From Cichorium intybus (lineage: Eukaryota; Streptophyta; Magnoliopsida; Asterales; Asteraceae), in contig CM042012.1 of assembly GCA_023525715.1 (NCBI GenBank), positions 119,804,298-119,868,297 of the forward strand: a stretch of DNA of 64,000 nt, in the 5' to 3' direction. A program made the position numbers and the translations under genes. A model generated the notes under the pieces. It did not search any database, was not told the DNA's origin, and worked only from the letters and a program-made list of their open reading frames with translations. Position 1 is the stretch's first letter. Each line of letters opens with the position of its first letter. Of this stretch, positions 51,548 through 64,000 are shown piece by piece.

Positions 51548-54101
51548 TGTAACACCACGATACTTTTGTTAAGTATTTATACGTTAATCATAGTGTATTT
51601 ATGATTTAATATGGTGTTCTAAGTATTAGAAAGTTAATACTAGAAAAAGGGTAATTTGGTCATTTTACCATAAAAGGGTAAATTGGTCATTTGACCATGT
51701 GAAGGACCAATTATGTAAAAATATTGTTTGCTTGTGGCAAAAGTATAAGAAAAGAAATTTTATATGTGATAAAATGTGAGAAAAGTGCCAAAAGTTCAAG
51801 AAATGGAACTTAGGGACTAAATTTGAAAAATCTGGAAGTATAAATAGGAGAGTTGACTCTCCTATGTGGCTGATCATTTGGAGAAGCTACGGGAAGGATT
51901 TTGGTGATGCGATTTTTGCAAATTCTTGAGAAGTGAAGCAGAAATTAGGCCAAGTGTTTGAAGAATGAAGATTTGGCAAGTAAAATAAGGTAAGTAATTG
52001 ACTTTTTAGTCAAGTTCTTGAATATGATTTTCATGGGATGAACTGAAATTCGAATTCCAGTCATAATCCATGATAATTACATGATTTCTAAGTTGAAATA
52101 AGTTATGTATTAAGAACATAACTCAAAGATATGAAAGTAGGTTGCTATTATTGAAAATTTGGAACTTTGCTCAAGAACCCTAGAATACATGTTTATATGA
52201 TCCAGTGGATTCTAATGAGTTCTAATGAGTTCTAATGAGTTCCAAATGTTGTTAATGATGAGAATAATCAGTAGAAGTGATTAATTTTGAAGAATTTCGG
52301 TTTTGCACCAAAAATGTTAAAAACGGGAAATTCTTGAAATGGATTGGAATCACCAATTCCATTGTTTAAAACTTGAAGTAAATGAAGGGTTTTTGTCCGG
52401 GAACAATTCCCCATCGATTAATTCATGTATTAAGGGCTTAATATGAGAAAATGGAATTTTATAGCATAAAAATCGGGAGTTCTGGACTGCTGTTCAGCGG
52501 TCGCGACGCGACCACAAAGGCCTCGCGACGCGAGGTCGCGACAGAAGCAAGCCAAACTATTTTGGATTTTTGAAGTTTGAATTTGATGCTAGACTTGTCC
52601 GTTTGACCTCAAATTTTGAACATAAGTCCAATATAGTATGAAACTTTATGGAAAATTATTAAATTGGGAATACGACCTCCCGAAGGTACTGTAGTACAAT
52701 ACGCGTATTTCGGGAAGTGTATTAAATTTTTATAATGATAGCTATTGCTCGAAAATGATTGGAAATGGTCCCCAATAATGTTATATTAGACTCTTATGTA
52801 TTATAGTCAACTGAAATGGTGATTAACCTATGATCATTTGGTATATAAATGAATATATAGGTATGGGACAAATGGTTGTGGTGCATGCAAAGGCAAGAAA
52901 CAACCGGAATTTAAATGCAGCTAGTGTCCAGGTGAGTAATCTCACTTATATCATATATGATATGTGTTGATTGAACTGTTACAGGTTGAAACAATTTTGG
53001 GGGACGAATTTGATAGTTTAAAGATGCATTAAAAGACAATACCGGGTAAGCCGTGAGTCAATGAAATGACAAGAACGGAGCCGTGAGTCTAGGCAAAAGC
53101 GGGGCAAACTCGTGAGCCATAAATGACTATGAAATAAAATGTTATTAACTGGTGCGGCCTATATGGCTATGATATTTGCTGTTATATCCAACTGGTGCGG
53201 CCTATATGGCTATGATATTGTTATATGAAAATTGTGCGGCCTTATGGCTATGATATTGGATTGTGAATCCAAATGGTGCGGCCTTATGGCTATGATATTG
53301 GATGATTAAATCCAAACGGTGCGGCCTTATGGCTATGATATTGAACTTGAATCTAAATGGTGCGGCCGTATGGCTATGATATCGGGTTATTGAAACCTGT
53401 TGGTGCGGCCTTAGGGCTATGATATAAATGTTGAAATTGTTTGGTGCGGCTTATACGGCCATGAAATATGGTGCAGTCAATTATGACTAAGAAACATGGG
53501 ACATAAATGGTAATTGAGAATTTATATGGTTATTTTCTTTATAAATATGGTTTTTGTGGCTAACATATTTGATTTGAGTTGATGAGTAAATAACAGGTTT
53601 TGTTTGACTTAATGTCCAAACAGTATATTTAATATTGGATGTTGTATCCAAATGGTATGGCCTTTCCGGCTATGATATGGGATTTTGTACCCAACTGGTA
53701 TGGCCTTTGGGGCTAGGAGATACGGTGCGGCCAATTGTGGCTAGGAGGCAGGGGACAGAAATTATTATGAGATTTTATATGCTTAATTTCTCTTATACCT
53801 ATGAGACTATTTGTATGATTACTCACTGAGCTTTGTAGCTCACGTCGTTTGTTAAATGTCCCTGCAGGTTAGCATGACCCTGATAATGGTAAGGATAAAG
53901 TCCGTGACTCAAGAAGTGGACTTGTAGATGCTGTCAGTAGCAGCCCGGCTTATAAGGAGATTACTGTATTCGTATACTCCTTGATACACTTGTACCCGTT
54001 TATATTAAAATATACCCCTTTGATTATGGTTTTAAGTACTGAAACCTATGTTTTAAAAAACAATTTCAGGGGTGTTTTTGTTTTAAAAGCCGGGTGTTAC
54101 A
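51548..54101 (+). repeat. 3' LTR of element G
   Basis: 2554 bp and uninterrupted. TATA at about 51839-51846 plus GGAGAG/CTCTCC hairpin (51847-51862). CpG words at 52501 and 52523. Predicted intron 52932-53867. Used here as the reference for the pre-insertion sequence of the 5' LTR. Confidence 0.9.
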
Positions 54102-54106
54102 CTTCC

Positions 54107-55176
54107 AGTCCTTGTTTATCAAGCTGACCAACAAAAATCAATTTCTTCTTCAGCTCCGGAATCACCCTGACATTCTTCAAGTTCCATGTAGTTCACAATG
54201 AAGTAACCAGATCAATATCTTTTATGCTCGTTACTTGAAGCATCTCGTCATTTGCTAACCGTACCTTCCCAAAATCTCCTTCTTTTAGATTCACCATCGT
54301 TTCTCCGTTGTCCATGGCATGAAACGAAGCCCCTGAATCCATGACCCAAGAGTCTACACAGTTTTCCATACTGAGTATCAATGCATCTTCCTGATAAACA
54401 TTCTCAGCACCAACACTGTTTAATTCTTTCTTTGGACATTGACTCTTAACATGTCCCACCACTTGGCAGTTCCAGCACTTCACATTCTTCCAAGTTCTAG
54501 ATGAACTTCTTCCCCGACTCCCACTGCTCCCACTATTCCTGCTATTCCCTCTACCTCTTTCGATATTTAATAACTCAGAAGAAGAAGATCCACCTTGATT
54601 CTTGCGTCTGACATCCTCGCCAAGAACCAAATCTCTAACCCCTTCAAAAGTCATACCACTGGTCCCCACTGAACTTGTAACAGCGGTTACTGTTCCAGAC
54701 CAGCTATCAGGTAGTGAAGCTAGTAGCAGTGAAGCTTGAGTCTCGTTATCAAATTTAATTCCCACATATGACAATCTGGATAGAATTGAATTTAGATTGT
54801 TAATGTGAATCGTAACTGAGCTGTCTTCATTCATCCTTGTCGTGAACAATTCCCTCATCAAGAACACCTTGTTAGCCGCCGACAGTTTCTCATACATGTT
54901 CATCAGAGCATCCATCATACTACGCGTCGTGGTTTCCTTCATGATGTTGAAAGTGACGCTCCTTTTCAACGACAATGTAATAACCGCCTTAGCTTTCTTG
55001 TCCTTTGAGTTCCACGCATCTTCAGCAGATTTTTCCATTTTCTTTGGTTTGTCTCCAAGTACCACGTCCAAATCTTTCTGATATAGCAATGCTTCTAATT
55101 GCATTTTCCACCAGCTAAAGTCAGAACCGTTGAACTTCTCGATTACAACCTTGTCTTCAGCCATTACGACAAACAA
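54107..55176 (-). pseudogene. Gag and protease start of element D, one in-frame stop
   Basis: ATG at 55174-55176, or more likely the MAEDK methionine at 55162-55164. A Copia gag with UBN2-like helices (FNGSDFSWWKMQLEALLYQKD) is followed by an Arg/Ser/Gly-rich linker, a zinc knuckle CWNCQVVGHVKSQC and the protease active-site region WVMDSGASFHA. A TGA at 54193-54195 sits where one would expect a Gly codon; the frame then continues (LKNVRVIPELKKKLIFVGQLD) to the G insertion at 54107 and resumes at 36901. It therefore has one point lesion apart from the insertion. Confidence 0.88.
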
Positions 55177-55360
55177 GAGACAAATATTTTATAGTACTTT
55201 TGTGTGACAGAACAGTACCCTTCAAAGTACCGAGATACCTTTAATACGATTAATAGAAATTAGTTTCTGATGTGGAAGATCAGACAAAACTGCAACCACA
55301 GAGCATACTCTAATTTCTAAAACCGATACCTCCTCCGAAACCCAAAGCTCTGATACCAGT

Positions 55361-55684
55361 TGTTAGGAATCGGACAGGATACACGCAGCGAAAACACTAT
55401 CACACACACAAACGAAACGAGAAAATAAAGCAATAAGAATACAAGGATTTTATGTGGTTCGGATTCGGTATAAATCCTACGTCCATGGGCTGCAACTAGA
55501 TTTTTCTTATTAACTCAATAAGATTACAATTTATAATTGTTGGTGCATTTTGCTTCTCAACCAAAGCCTTGTATTTATAGCCTTAGGAATTGAATGTGAA
55601 TTGAGAAAATAAAAATCAAGCTTGAAGACTTTGATCTCACCTACCTTTGACAAAAACTTCACCAACCCAATCTTTCACCTAACA
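55361..55684 (-). repeat. 5' LTR of element D
   Basis: 324 bp with adjacent primer-site complement GCTCTGATACCAGT (about 55347-55360). Confidence 0.88.
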
Positions 55685-56753
55685 CTAAAGACCCCGAGAA
55701 CCTTGGGTAGTGACAGTACACATCACCGGAATGGAGTTAGGAGAGAGAAAGACAGAATGACAAATTGAGATATCATCGGAGGAGTGTCCGATTGGATTAT
55801 CTGCAATGAAGTGTATCAATGTAAGACATTTTGGATACATAGAGAGACTGAAAGGTCATATAGACATAGATGTAAAAGGCTTGAATTAAAAGTTTAAAAG
55901 AAATCTAGAAACCGATAATAGTTTATGACAAGATCCGACTTGGTGATTACCTCGTGGATACTTGGTAATAAGCAGGAGTAGCTACCAGTCAGATCTTTAT
56001 GTTTCGCTTTCGCATGTTGTACTTCCTGAATAATTTAATTATTTAGAAAGGTCCACAGTCGCTCATACTTTGGGAAGTAAGTATTGAATCAAGACTGTCA
56101 TGAATTGGTTTGTAGATTGTCTAAGGAGTTAGACATAGCAATAAGATTGCTACAACGTTCATGAGTACTTAGAAATGGAGATTTGAGTATTGGATAAACC
56201 CGCACTCAATAGATTGCTTCATGGATTACATCACTAGCAATGTTGAGATGATAATATCTTATGATCTTGAAGAGGAGACATATGAGTTGAAATTTACAAG
56301 TCGGTTGTGCATTGATAATGCGTAAACGCATCGGTAACTCGATGTTATAAAACGTATTGTTGTGTGCGATTTTGATGAGTAAAAGACACAAGCATATGAG
56401 TCGAAGCTTATTCGTTCCTTGACCCTGATGGGAAACAGATATCTGTAGGCCTCTCGATGATTTTAAAGTTGACTAAAGTGTTGGTGAGCCAGGAATGAAT
56501 TGATGTGTTCAATTAGAAGCCTTATGTCATATGCAAATCGGAAATCGGGAAACAGAGTACCGGACATAGATTGATCTCAATCCATGTCTCATGTTCGGAA
56601 ATATCTTGTTGGACGGAGGATCATATGATCACTTATCTATGGACAGAACTGACTGGATCAGAGTTCGGCAGCAGTTTCTAGGAAGCTACAGTTTGCTGAT
56701 TAATTAGAGGTTAAATTGGTAATTATAGTCATAGACTTATCCAAGTGGGAGAC
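55685..56753 (+). other. Internal remnant of Copia element F, right part
   Basis: Starts with the 33-bp repeat also present at 35912-35944. From about 55980 it matches, inverted, the 3' untranslated region of element C. It ends with the polypurine tract CCAAGTGGGAGAC (56741-56753). No coding sequence. Confidence 0.75.
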
Positions 56754-57705
<952 letters not shown>

Positions 57706-59385
57706 AATTTCATTTACGTGAATTGTTTCATGTGCGTCAATTAGTTAGTTTCCTTTCGTTAGACGTCGAATAGTGTCTTTCGATCAATTCTTTACAGTCT
57801 GTATAATTTCGTTTCAGGTATTGATCCCCTTTTCTAAATACATTGTATTGAATGTAAGTTCGTTTCGGCAATTACTATCAATAGTTTACAGTCGGCATAT
57901 AGTTTCGTTTCAACAATTAATTGGTAATTGGGGTACCCATGCAATGTGAAGGGCGTCAATTAGTTTTTTCACTATTTATTTCCTTTTGGTGGGCAGCGAA
58001 TAGTTTTCGTTTGACGATAGGTATCATTTAGGAAACATGTTATATTCCAAAAAATATGCATTGACTTTTTTTTAGTAGTTGATATTTGGTTTTTTTATAT
58101 AATTGAATAAATTAAGCTAATATAGAAATTATTCGTTTGGACGAATAGTTTCAATACTATGCTGCATTTTGTTAGAAAAGTTTTTATGAAACAAACAAAG
58201 AAACAAAAAATGTAAAAATACAACTATTAATTACATTAACAAAATCTATAATTTATGTCTAAAGAAAACAAACATTACAAGCATTTAATATGTCTGTGTA
58301 TTCTTATATAACATGATATTAGTCAAGAAGAAGACAAAATTACAAGGGTAAGACGTCTATCTTTTAAAGTTTTTGCATAGACCTTAATATCAAAAGAAGT
58401 ACCACCTCCAAGCAAAAAGGACGAAAGAAAGAAATAGTTACCCTCTCCTTGCATTCACCCGCCTCTAATATTGCAAGTTTGCACTTGAATCTGCTTCTAA
58501 CTTTTTTTAAAGTACTAATATTTTGAAGAAAGGTATATAGATGTCATCGTGAAGGATCAAAAGCAAAAGGCAGTCACAGGTTATTAAGTTTTTTTAGAGG
58601 TTATTACAGCATGGTCTATATCTTTTTGGTTAAACGCCAATTTTACATGAAGGTTAAAGTATATTAGTCATAGAACTCTACCAGTAACCTGATTTACTGT
58701 GCAAAAAGGTGTTGTGACGGTCATTGAGAATGCAGGCAAAGGACAACTTTAGCTGTCAAGGAAGGCTTATAGTTTGTCGATATTATTAAAAAAGGAGGGA
58801 TTGAACGGTAGAAGTACAAGCATGCTCAATAAAAGGTTGTCATCAACTATAAAAAAGCTAAAAATCGTACCATTCATGGTGTCTATGATATTGGTTTGCA
58901 AGGTGCTATCACATACATTCATGGGTTCAAGAAACATAAAGCTACAATTCTTCTTTCAAAGAAACGTGGTCAAAAAATGAAGAAAAAAAAAAACAAACGA
59001 ACAAATGAACTTATGCGCTTTCTTCTCGTTTTCATCAATACACTCTTTTTTCCAGGTCTCCTTCGTAGTAAAATGGATCTTTAAGTTCCGAACTTCCAAT
59101 ATACAATGTTTTAGCAATCTAATAAACTGAATTCAAATACTCATGAATGTTTTTTTGTCGGTTTTGGAATCATTTTGAATGATATCTATAAAGCATATAA
59201 ATAAAGATCCTACGTGGATGCCATGCAGAGTAATAATAGAGAAGCAATGAAAATTTCAGTATAACTCTTTCAGCCAAAAGCCTTTAGTCTTTTTATTCAC
59301 AAGAGTATCCCCATACCATCATACCTACTTTTTATTTGAATCATGCTTTACAAACAAAAACCGTTAAAAAGTAGAGCCGGGGGGG
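57706..59385. other. AT-rich DNA without recognisable genes
   Basis: Apart from two diverged copies of a CGTCAATTAGTT...GCGAATAGT segment (about 57735 and 57950) I see no gene, terminal repeat or RNA gene. Short open frames near 58774-59084 have no family resemblance. Confidence 0.4.
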
Positions 59386-60166
59386 TGGTTTTGGCGTGTG
59401 TTGTAGTCTGTGAATGGGTCTTGGTGTGTGTGCGTTAATTCTCTCAGACTGTGTGTTAGCTTGCTGTTTTGAAATCTTCTCGTTAATTTCGAAATTCTTG
59501 GTGTTCGAACTGTTGGGAGTCGTATAATGTTCTATTATTCAGATTCGACTCAGGAGCTCTTGCTGTAATTTTGATCATGAAGCTGTTAAAGATTCTCGTC
59601 TGGCTTTGGGGCAGGTTCTTTGTCGCTTTCAAAACTGCTCAATTCTGTTTCTGTAGTCGCTCAGGCTTGTTGTTCACTTCAAGAATTAAGGAAGGCAGTT
59701 GAGGTTTTTGATGCCAGAGAAAAGGTTGGCGGTTGAATTCTGGTATTTGGAGTTTCTTGGTTAGTTTTTTACGTTTGGACCAAATTACCCCTGGCGCTGG
59801 TATTGGGGTTGTCATTCTCCTTCAAGCGTGGACTCATTTGAACTGTTTGCTAAATTCAGTAATTTCGGACCAAAATACCCCTGGTGATGTTCATGTCTTT
59901 CAGTTCGATGGTTGGGGCTTTCAAAGTTCTGAAGTTTTGTTGCTCTCTTTTCTGCTGCGTCTCCTTGAATCCCTACTGATGCTTATCTTTATCTTCCTGA
60001 AGCGGGTTTAGTCGTGCAGTACTTCTGGTCTTGTTGGGTTCAGTCGGGTTGAGTTCGATTAGATTGTAGCTGCTATTTCTGTTGTAAAAACGTTGTTTTT
60101 TTCCAGCTCCCCGCTGGTTCCCTTGGTTTAATAAAAGTTTTATTGCTGTTCAAAAAAAAAAAAAAT
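59386..60166 (+). mobile_element. Poly(A)-ended retroposed segment (LINE 3' end or processed transcript)
   Basis: Starts near a G-run (GGGGGGG), is T/G-rich, has two copies of TTGGACCAAATTACCCCTGG-like text (59775, 59867) and ends CCTTGGTTTAATAAAAGTTTT...(A)14 at 60153-60166. The AATAAA signal and poly(A) suggest reverse transcription of an RNA. No ORF2 motif is visible and I could not fix a target-site duplication. Confidence 0.4.
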
Positions 60167-60662
60167 ACTAAAAATCTGATATAGAAGAAAATACTTCATC
60201 ATATATACACTCATCTTGTGTCTTTAAAACTAAAAATACCAGAAAGAAGGAATTACTTCATACATTCTGCCTCCATTTTGTATCTTGAAATTGTCAATGA
60301 TCCATTCTAGCACACAAAGAAAAACTGAAAATCAAACAAAAAACCATTAGAAGCCCAAAACAACAAAAAGAACAGCAATATAAAATTTAAAATAGATCTA
60401 GAGAATCAACACTCTGTCCAAATTCAACTTATTTTTCTAAAGATTTTAGTCAAGAAGAAACGAAAATTTGTCTCCAATGTTGATCGATTGCAACTTTTCT
60501 CAATGTTGTTGCATAGGTATGAGATTGGGGATACATTGAATTCAAACCTTTTTATGTATTTTTGCAATGACCCCACTGAGATCTGTCATAGTGTAACAGC
60601 TGTATTAATATCTAAATACCATAATTTCCGTTTTATTTGTGAGTTACCTGTTAACACTACGT

Positions 60663-60975
60663 TAGAGGGTTTATCCACATGATTAGGAACAATGTTTACA
60701 TCCATAAATCCAGATCTAGCACTTCTAAGTTGTTCAACATGTATTTCCTGAAACAGGGGAAAATCACACGTCTCCCTAACTTATTTTCTGCAATAAAAGT
60801 TTAAAAAATATTCATAATCATCTCGTATAAGCCATATTCCAAATATAACAACATGATATTTAGATTATGAACATTACCAGATTCAGCTACCACACAATCT
60901 TGAAGATTCGCAGCCCATGACTTCATACTCAATTTGTAGTTCAATATCCACGTGTCATGTATCCTTTAAACCAAA
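60663..60975 (-). pseudogene. Two exon-like fragments of an unidentified gene
   Basis: On the minus strand an open piece DTWILNYKLSMKSWAANLQD running into CVVAESG (about 60960-60880) is followed by GTAATG. CTGTTTCAG then precedes a second piece, EIHVEQLRSARSGFMDVN, to VVLTG (about 60749-60663), followed by GTAACTC. Both have splice-like borders and the text looks protein-like. I cannot name the family. Either a decayed host gene or a fragment captured by a transposon. Confidence 0.3.
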
Positions 60976-60999
60976 TCCGGCGAAAGCTATTCTCATACA

Positions 61000-62942
61000 T
61001 TTGACTCACCTTCCCTGTGTCTTCAGAAAAATTTAGAAAATCAACAACATTTAGAAAATCAACATTGAGTGAATAAAGGTTACAGGACGTACATATGAAA
61101 ATAAACCAAATTTTTTTACAGAAAAAAGCATTATATACTCCATCGTGAATAAAAAATCATGACTGAATGTTCTTGAAGAGAATCTGACGAAAGAATAGTC
61201 GCTCAAACCCCAATTTGATTCAGAGCCAGTGGAGTTAGACGGTGTGGGTCGGTTTCATTCGTTCAAATTTTGGAAGAATCAGCGTTGGTATATGAATGAT
61301 TAAGGCTTTTTAGAGAGAAAAAGAGAGCGCAAGGGAACTTGAGGCGTTTAATGGTGGTGAAACCTTAGGCAGCGATTGTTAGGGATAGGCAGTTTCTTTG
61401 ATTTCTTGATGAGTAGAGGAGAGGAGAGGGTGAAGTTCAAAACTGATGTCGATTTCTTGAATAATTCTAGTAGAGAGGAAAATTGGAGGTGGCACCGGTG
61501 GTGAGGCAAATAGGAGGCCACACCAGTGGCAAAAGGGTGAAAGAAAAATGATGGCTGTTGAGTGGTGATGGAGGCTAACGAGATCTAGGGTTTTTAGTAT
61601 GGGTCCTATATCAAGACCCAGATTTCCTGGCCAGACCCCCTAATAATGATTTTTTAGGTGAAAATTAAAGTCAAACTTAGAATACATTAATGTTGTCACG
61701 TCATTACAGTTTACAGCTTTTTAAGCTTTTGAGATAAATAAAACCATTTTTAATTTTTTTTCTGACTTAATTAGATTTTTAAAATTTTTTAGCCATTGCA
61801 TGTAATTTGAATTCTTTTAAGTTTTAGAATACTGTGTTAATTTATTATTTCGAAATTTTCATCACATTAAATCAACTATTACCCACCACAACTTACATTA
61901 ATCTCCACTGTATAAATTGGTATCAAAATAAACATTCAAATTACAAAACTAAACACAACAACATTCTAGTAAGTCTTATTTTATTTAACCTTCTATATTA
62001 CACTGTTACAATACAATTTCTGATGACTGCCGTAGGCTACCCGCCGGAGTTTGTAGGATGTAAACCACCAACCACTAAAGTCACCGTTCCCGTTCGGTGG
62101 TGACTTCCGGGAGAGTTTGAGAAAGAGAGTAAGTAGGGGAACAGAAGCAAGGAAGTCTGAGAAAGAAAGGGGGGTGAGAACTGAGAAAGATCCCGCCACC
62201 GGCGGTGGCGGTGGTGTATCTCATATAACAGAAAGATAGAGACAGAGGGAGAAAGAGATCGAGAGAGAGAGAGAGATCGAGAGAGAAAGAGGGAGAAAGA
62301 GTTCGAGAGATCGAGAGATACCGAGATCAGAGACGGTGAGATGTGAGTGGCGGCGGTAGTGTAGCTGTTGTAACAGAAAAAAAAAGAGGGAGAAAGAGAT
62401 CGAGAGAGAGAGAGAGAGAGAGATCGACAGAGAGAGGGAGAAAGGTGAGACGGTGGCGGCGGTGGTTTACATTCAGTGGCACCCGACATGGACGGGGAGA
62501 TGAGATTTCCTCCGGTGGTGTAATTTCCGGCGATCTACCTCCGGTAGATGGGTTTTGCTGGAGAGAAATCCACAACGGCTGATATGAAAATGATATATTT
62601 AGGGTTTTTGGGTGTTATATATGATGCATTTAGGGTTAGCATGTTGGGCTTGAGATATTCTATTGGGTTTGGCAGATTTTTTAAAACGGGCTCTATTGGG
62701 TTTGGGCTGATTTTTTAAAACCGGTTACCATTGAAATTCATTATTTTTTATATTTAAAATTTTAAATATTTAATTTTATGCTCTTTTTGAATTAAATTTT
62801 AAAAATATTTTTTACCTTTTTTTAAATCAGTTTTAATTAAAGATTTAAAAATTTTCATATTAAAAATTAGAAATTATATAATTTTATATATTTTTTGTGT
62901 GATATGCTAATTATTTTATTTATGTGGCTTTTATATGTAGTT
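61000..62942. other. Region without supported genes; GA-rich tract
   Basis: About 62100-62460 is rich in GAGAGA (CTCTCT on the minus strand) and GGCGGTGGCGG words, like a plant 5' untranslated region, and gives several Ser/Leu-rich artefact frames. It could be the 5' part of the MULE element that follows; I could not identify its terminal inverted repeat. Confidence 0.35.
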
Positions 62943-64000
62943 ATGTTTAAGCTTTTTGGAATCAACGTATCTACCGGAGATGAAAAATTCTCGAACAGAA
63001 CGTCAGCATTTTACACCGATCAGGTTATATAATTATACTAGATTATAATGTTTGAAGTAAAATGTATATATTAAAACTCTTAAATTTCAATTTTCAGATG
63101 TTCAAGTCTCGTGAGGAACTGGTTGAGTGGACACAAAACACGGGACGCTCTTTAGGATTTGTTATTGTTACTAGAAGATCAAAGGCTTATGTTTATAATT
63201 GATGCATTTCCACACGTGTTAACAATTGATGCCACGTACAAAACCAACAAATATAACAAGCCATTTGTTCAAATTGTTGGTGTAACATCAACTCAAAAGA
63301 CATTCTCCGTGGGTTTTGTCTTTTTACATAGAGAAAAGGAGGCCAATTATACTTGGGCGTTAAACTGTTTAAAGTCGACACTTGATGATTGTATGCATCC
63401 ACGTGTAATAATCACCGACAGAGAGTTGGCACTCATGAATGCATGTGAAACAGTTTTTCCAGATGCTAAGCGATTAATTTGTAGATGGCACATTGAACAA
63501 AACATTTTGAAACATTGCAAGGCATCAATCAGGTTGCAACATGATTGGGAGTCGTTTAGATCACTGTGGAAATCACTAGTTGAGTCTCCAACATAGATAG
63601 CTTACAAGGAAAACTACGGACGGCTACAGGCAATGTTAATAAAATACCCCCGTAAGTTTATTTTATCAATTAATTCTAAATCATTACATTTTTATTGTTA
63701 TTTATGTACTTATTTGTTAATTTATTTTACTTTTAAGGTGTTTTGACCTACATAGAGAAAACTTGGTTAAACAAGTACAAAGAAATGTTTGTGTCCGTTT
63801 GGGTTGATCAACATCTCAATTTTGGAAACCGCACAACCAATAGAGTTGAGAGTCAACATGCCAAGTTAAAGAGATATTTGGACTCTGCAAATTCAAATCT
63901 CGACAAATTTGTGAAGTTGATTAATCAAATCGTGCAGTCACAACTAACTGCAATTAGTGAAATCTTTGAAAAAAGCAAAATTTTTCGCTACAATCAACAC
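62943..64000 (+). pseudogene. MULE/FAR1-type transposase gene, decayed, runs off the window
   Basis: Exon 1 (62943-63023, 27 codons) joins in frame to exon 2 at 63098 across a 74-bp GT-AG intron. It gives MFKSREELVEWTQNTGRSLG, which matches the N-terminal motif of MULE/FAR1-family proteins. At about 63175 a large piece is missing and the frame shifts straight into the MULE catalytic domain: VLTIDATYKTNKY, FSVGFVFLHREKE, IITDRELALMNA, CRWHIEQNI. A TAG at 63594-63596 interrupts it. The frame resumes, and a second intron (63652-63737) leads to VLTYIEKTWLNKYKE and NRTTNRVESQHAKLKRYL. The order matches full-length MULE transposases, which cut and join element ends; FAR1-like domesticated genes share it. 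Lacking the middle and carrying a stop, it is probably inactive. Confidence 0.85.
63159..63593 (+). CDS. Open catalytic segment of the MULE-type transposase
   Basis: 145 codons open from an internal ATG, covering the MULE transposase domain. The first aspartate is in IDATYKTN and the second probably in ITDRELAL, followed by the CxxxH-like CRWHIEQN. Listed separately because it is the longest undamaged part of the gene. The true start is upstream. Confidence 0.75.

Larger units (their letters stand above)
36902..54101 (+). mobile_element. Element G: Tekay-like Ty3 LTR retrotransposon, degenerate, hosting element H
   Basis: TGTAACACC and GGTGTTACA termini; 5-bp duplication CTTCC at 36897-36901 and 54102-54106. 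5' LTR is 36902-37465 plus 45942-47837; 3' LTR is 51548-54101. Primer site TGGTATCAGAGCCGAGG follows at 47841 and the polypurine tract GAAGAAGGGGAGAATT precedes the 3' LTR. The pol remnant is full of stops. It interrupts the gag-protease ORF of element D. Confidence 0.9.
35947..55684 (-). mobile_element. Element D: Copia-type element with gag and protease start only (TR-GAG-like)
   Basis: LTRs at 35947-36272 (326 bp) and 55361-55684 (324 bp) run TGTTAGG to CCTAACA. The minus-strand primer site complement GCTCTGATACCAGT abuts 55361 and the polypurine tract complement ATCTCCCACTTGAAG lies at 36273. Without the nested G/H block the element is about 2.5 kb and has a single gag-protease-like ORF, with no integrase, RT or RNase H. 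This fits non-autonomous TR-GAG elements. Instead of a 5-bp duplication, 33 bp are repeated on both flanks. Confidence 0.85.

Noticed and set aside
59733..60011. 92-codon Leu-rich plus-strand frame
   Set aside because: Falls in a T-rich retroposed-looking segment; no motif and no good start context.
62037..62489. Ser/Leu-rich minus-strand frames over the CTCTCT tract
   Set aside because: Composition follows the microsatellite; overlapping frames of similar length occur on both strands.

Overview
This window looks like repeat-rich intergenic DNA from a flowering-plant nuclear genome, almost entirely nested transposable elements. The signs are tRNA-iMet and tRNA-Asp primer sites of plant LTR retrotransposons, Copia, Tekay-like and Athila-like proteins, a hAT transposase, a tRNA-derived SINE, a MULE/FAR1-type transposase with introns, and AT-rich DNA with long (AT)n tracts. 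I lean towards a eudicot, possibly Asteraceae, but the sequence alone does not prove this. I see no intact host gene. Almost every reading frame belongs to a mobile element, and most are broken. || Nest 1 (about 1-28.6 kb). A non-autonomous Copia-like element B (LTR at 270-569) is split by Ty3-type element A (2887-27138, minus strand, perfect TSD CTATG). A's internal region holds a SINE (6123-6386) and a complete Athila-like element (8299-14864, TSD CTCCT). The (AT)n tract in A's 5' LTR holds a Copia element C (15840-23634) and a MITE/MULE-like element (23750-25020). || Nest 2 (28.6-57.7 kb). Element E (minus strand, about 28585-35098) carries an almost intact hAT transposon (29470-32629, TSD ATTGGGTA). 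It abuts a Copia remnant F whose 3' LTR is 56754-57531. F is split by D (35947-55684, a gag/protease-only Copia element). D is split by G (36902-54101, TSD CTTCC), and G's 5' LTR is split by H (37466-45936, TSD CCTAG). G and H are degenerate Tekay-like elements. || The right edge (57.7-64 kb) has a Helitron-like hairpin beside (AT)n, a poly(A)-ended retroposed-looking segment, weak exon-like pieces and a decayed MULE/FAR1-type transposase gene running off the end. || The most unusual signals are non-coding. (1) Arrays of short perfect hairpins, each with a different stem but a shared TGGTG/CACCA loop, occur in A and in related form in G and H. (2) A, G and H LTRs share a predicted leader intron whose GTGAGTAA donor lies in a palindrome and whose acceptor follows a covarying hairpin. 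(3) Paired CpG-rich words sit 22-23 bp apart in otherwise unrelated LTR families. All three are read by eye and need computational testing.
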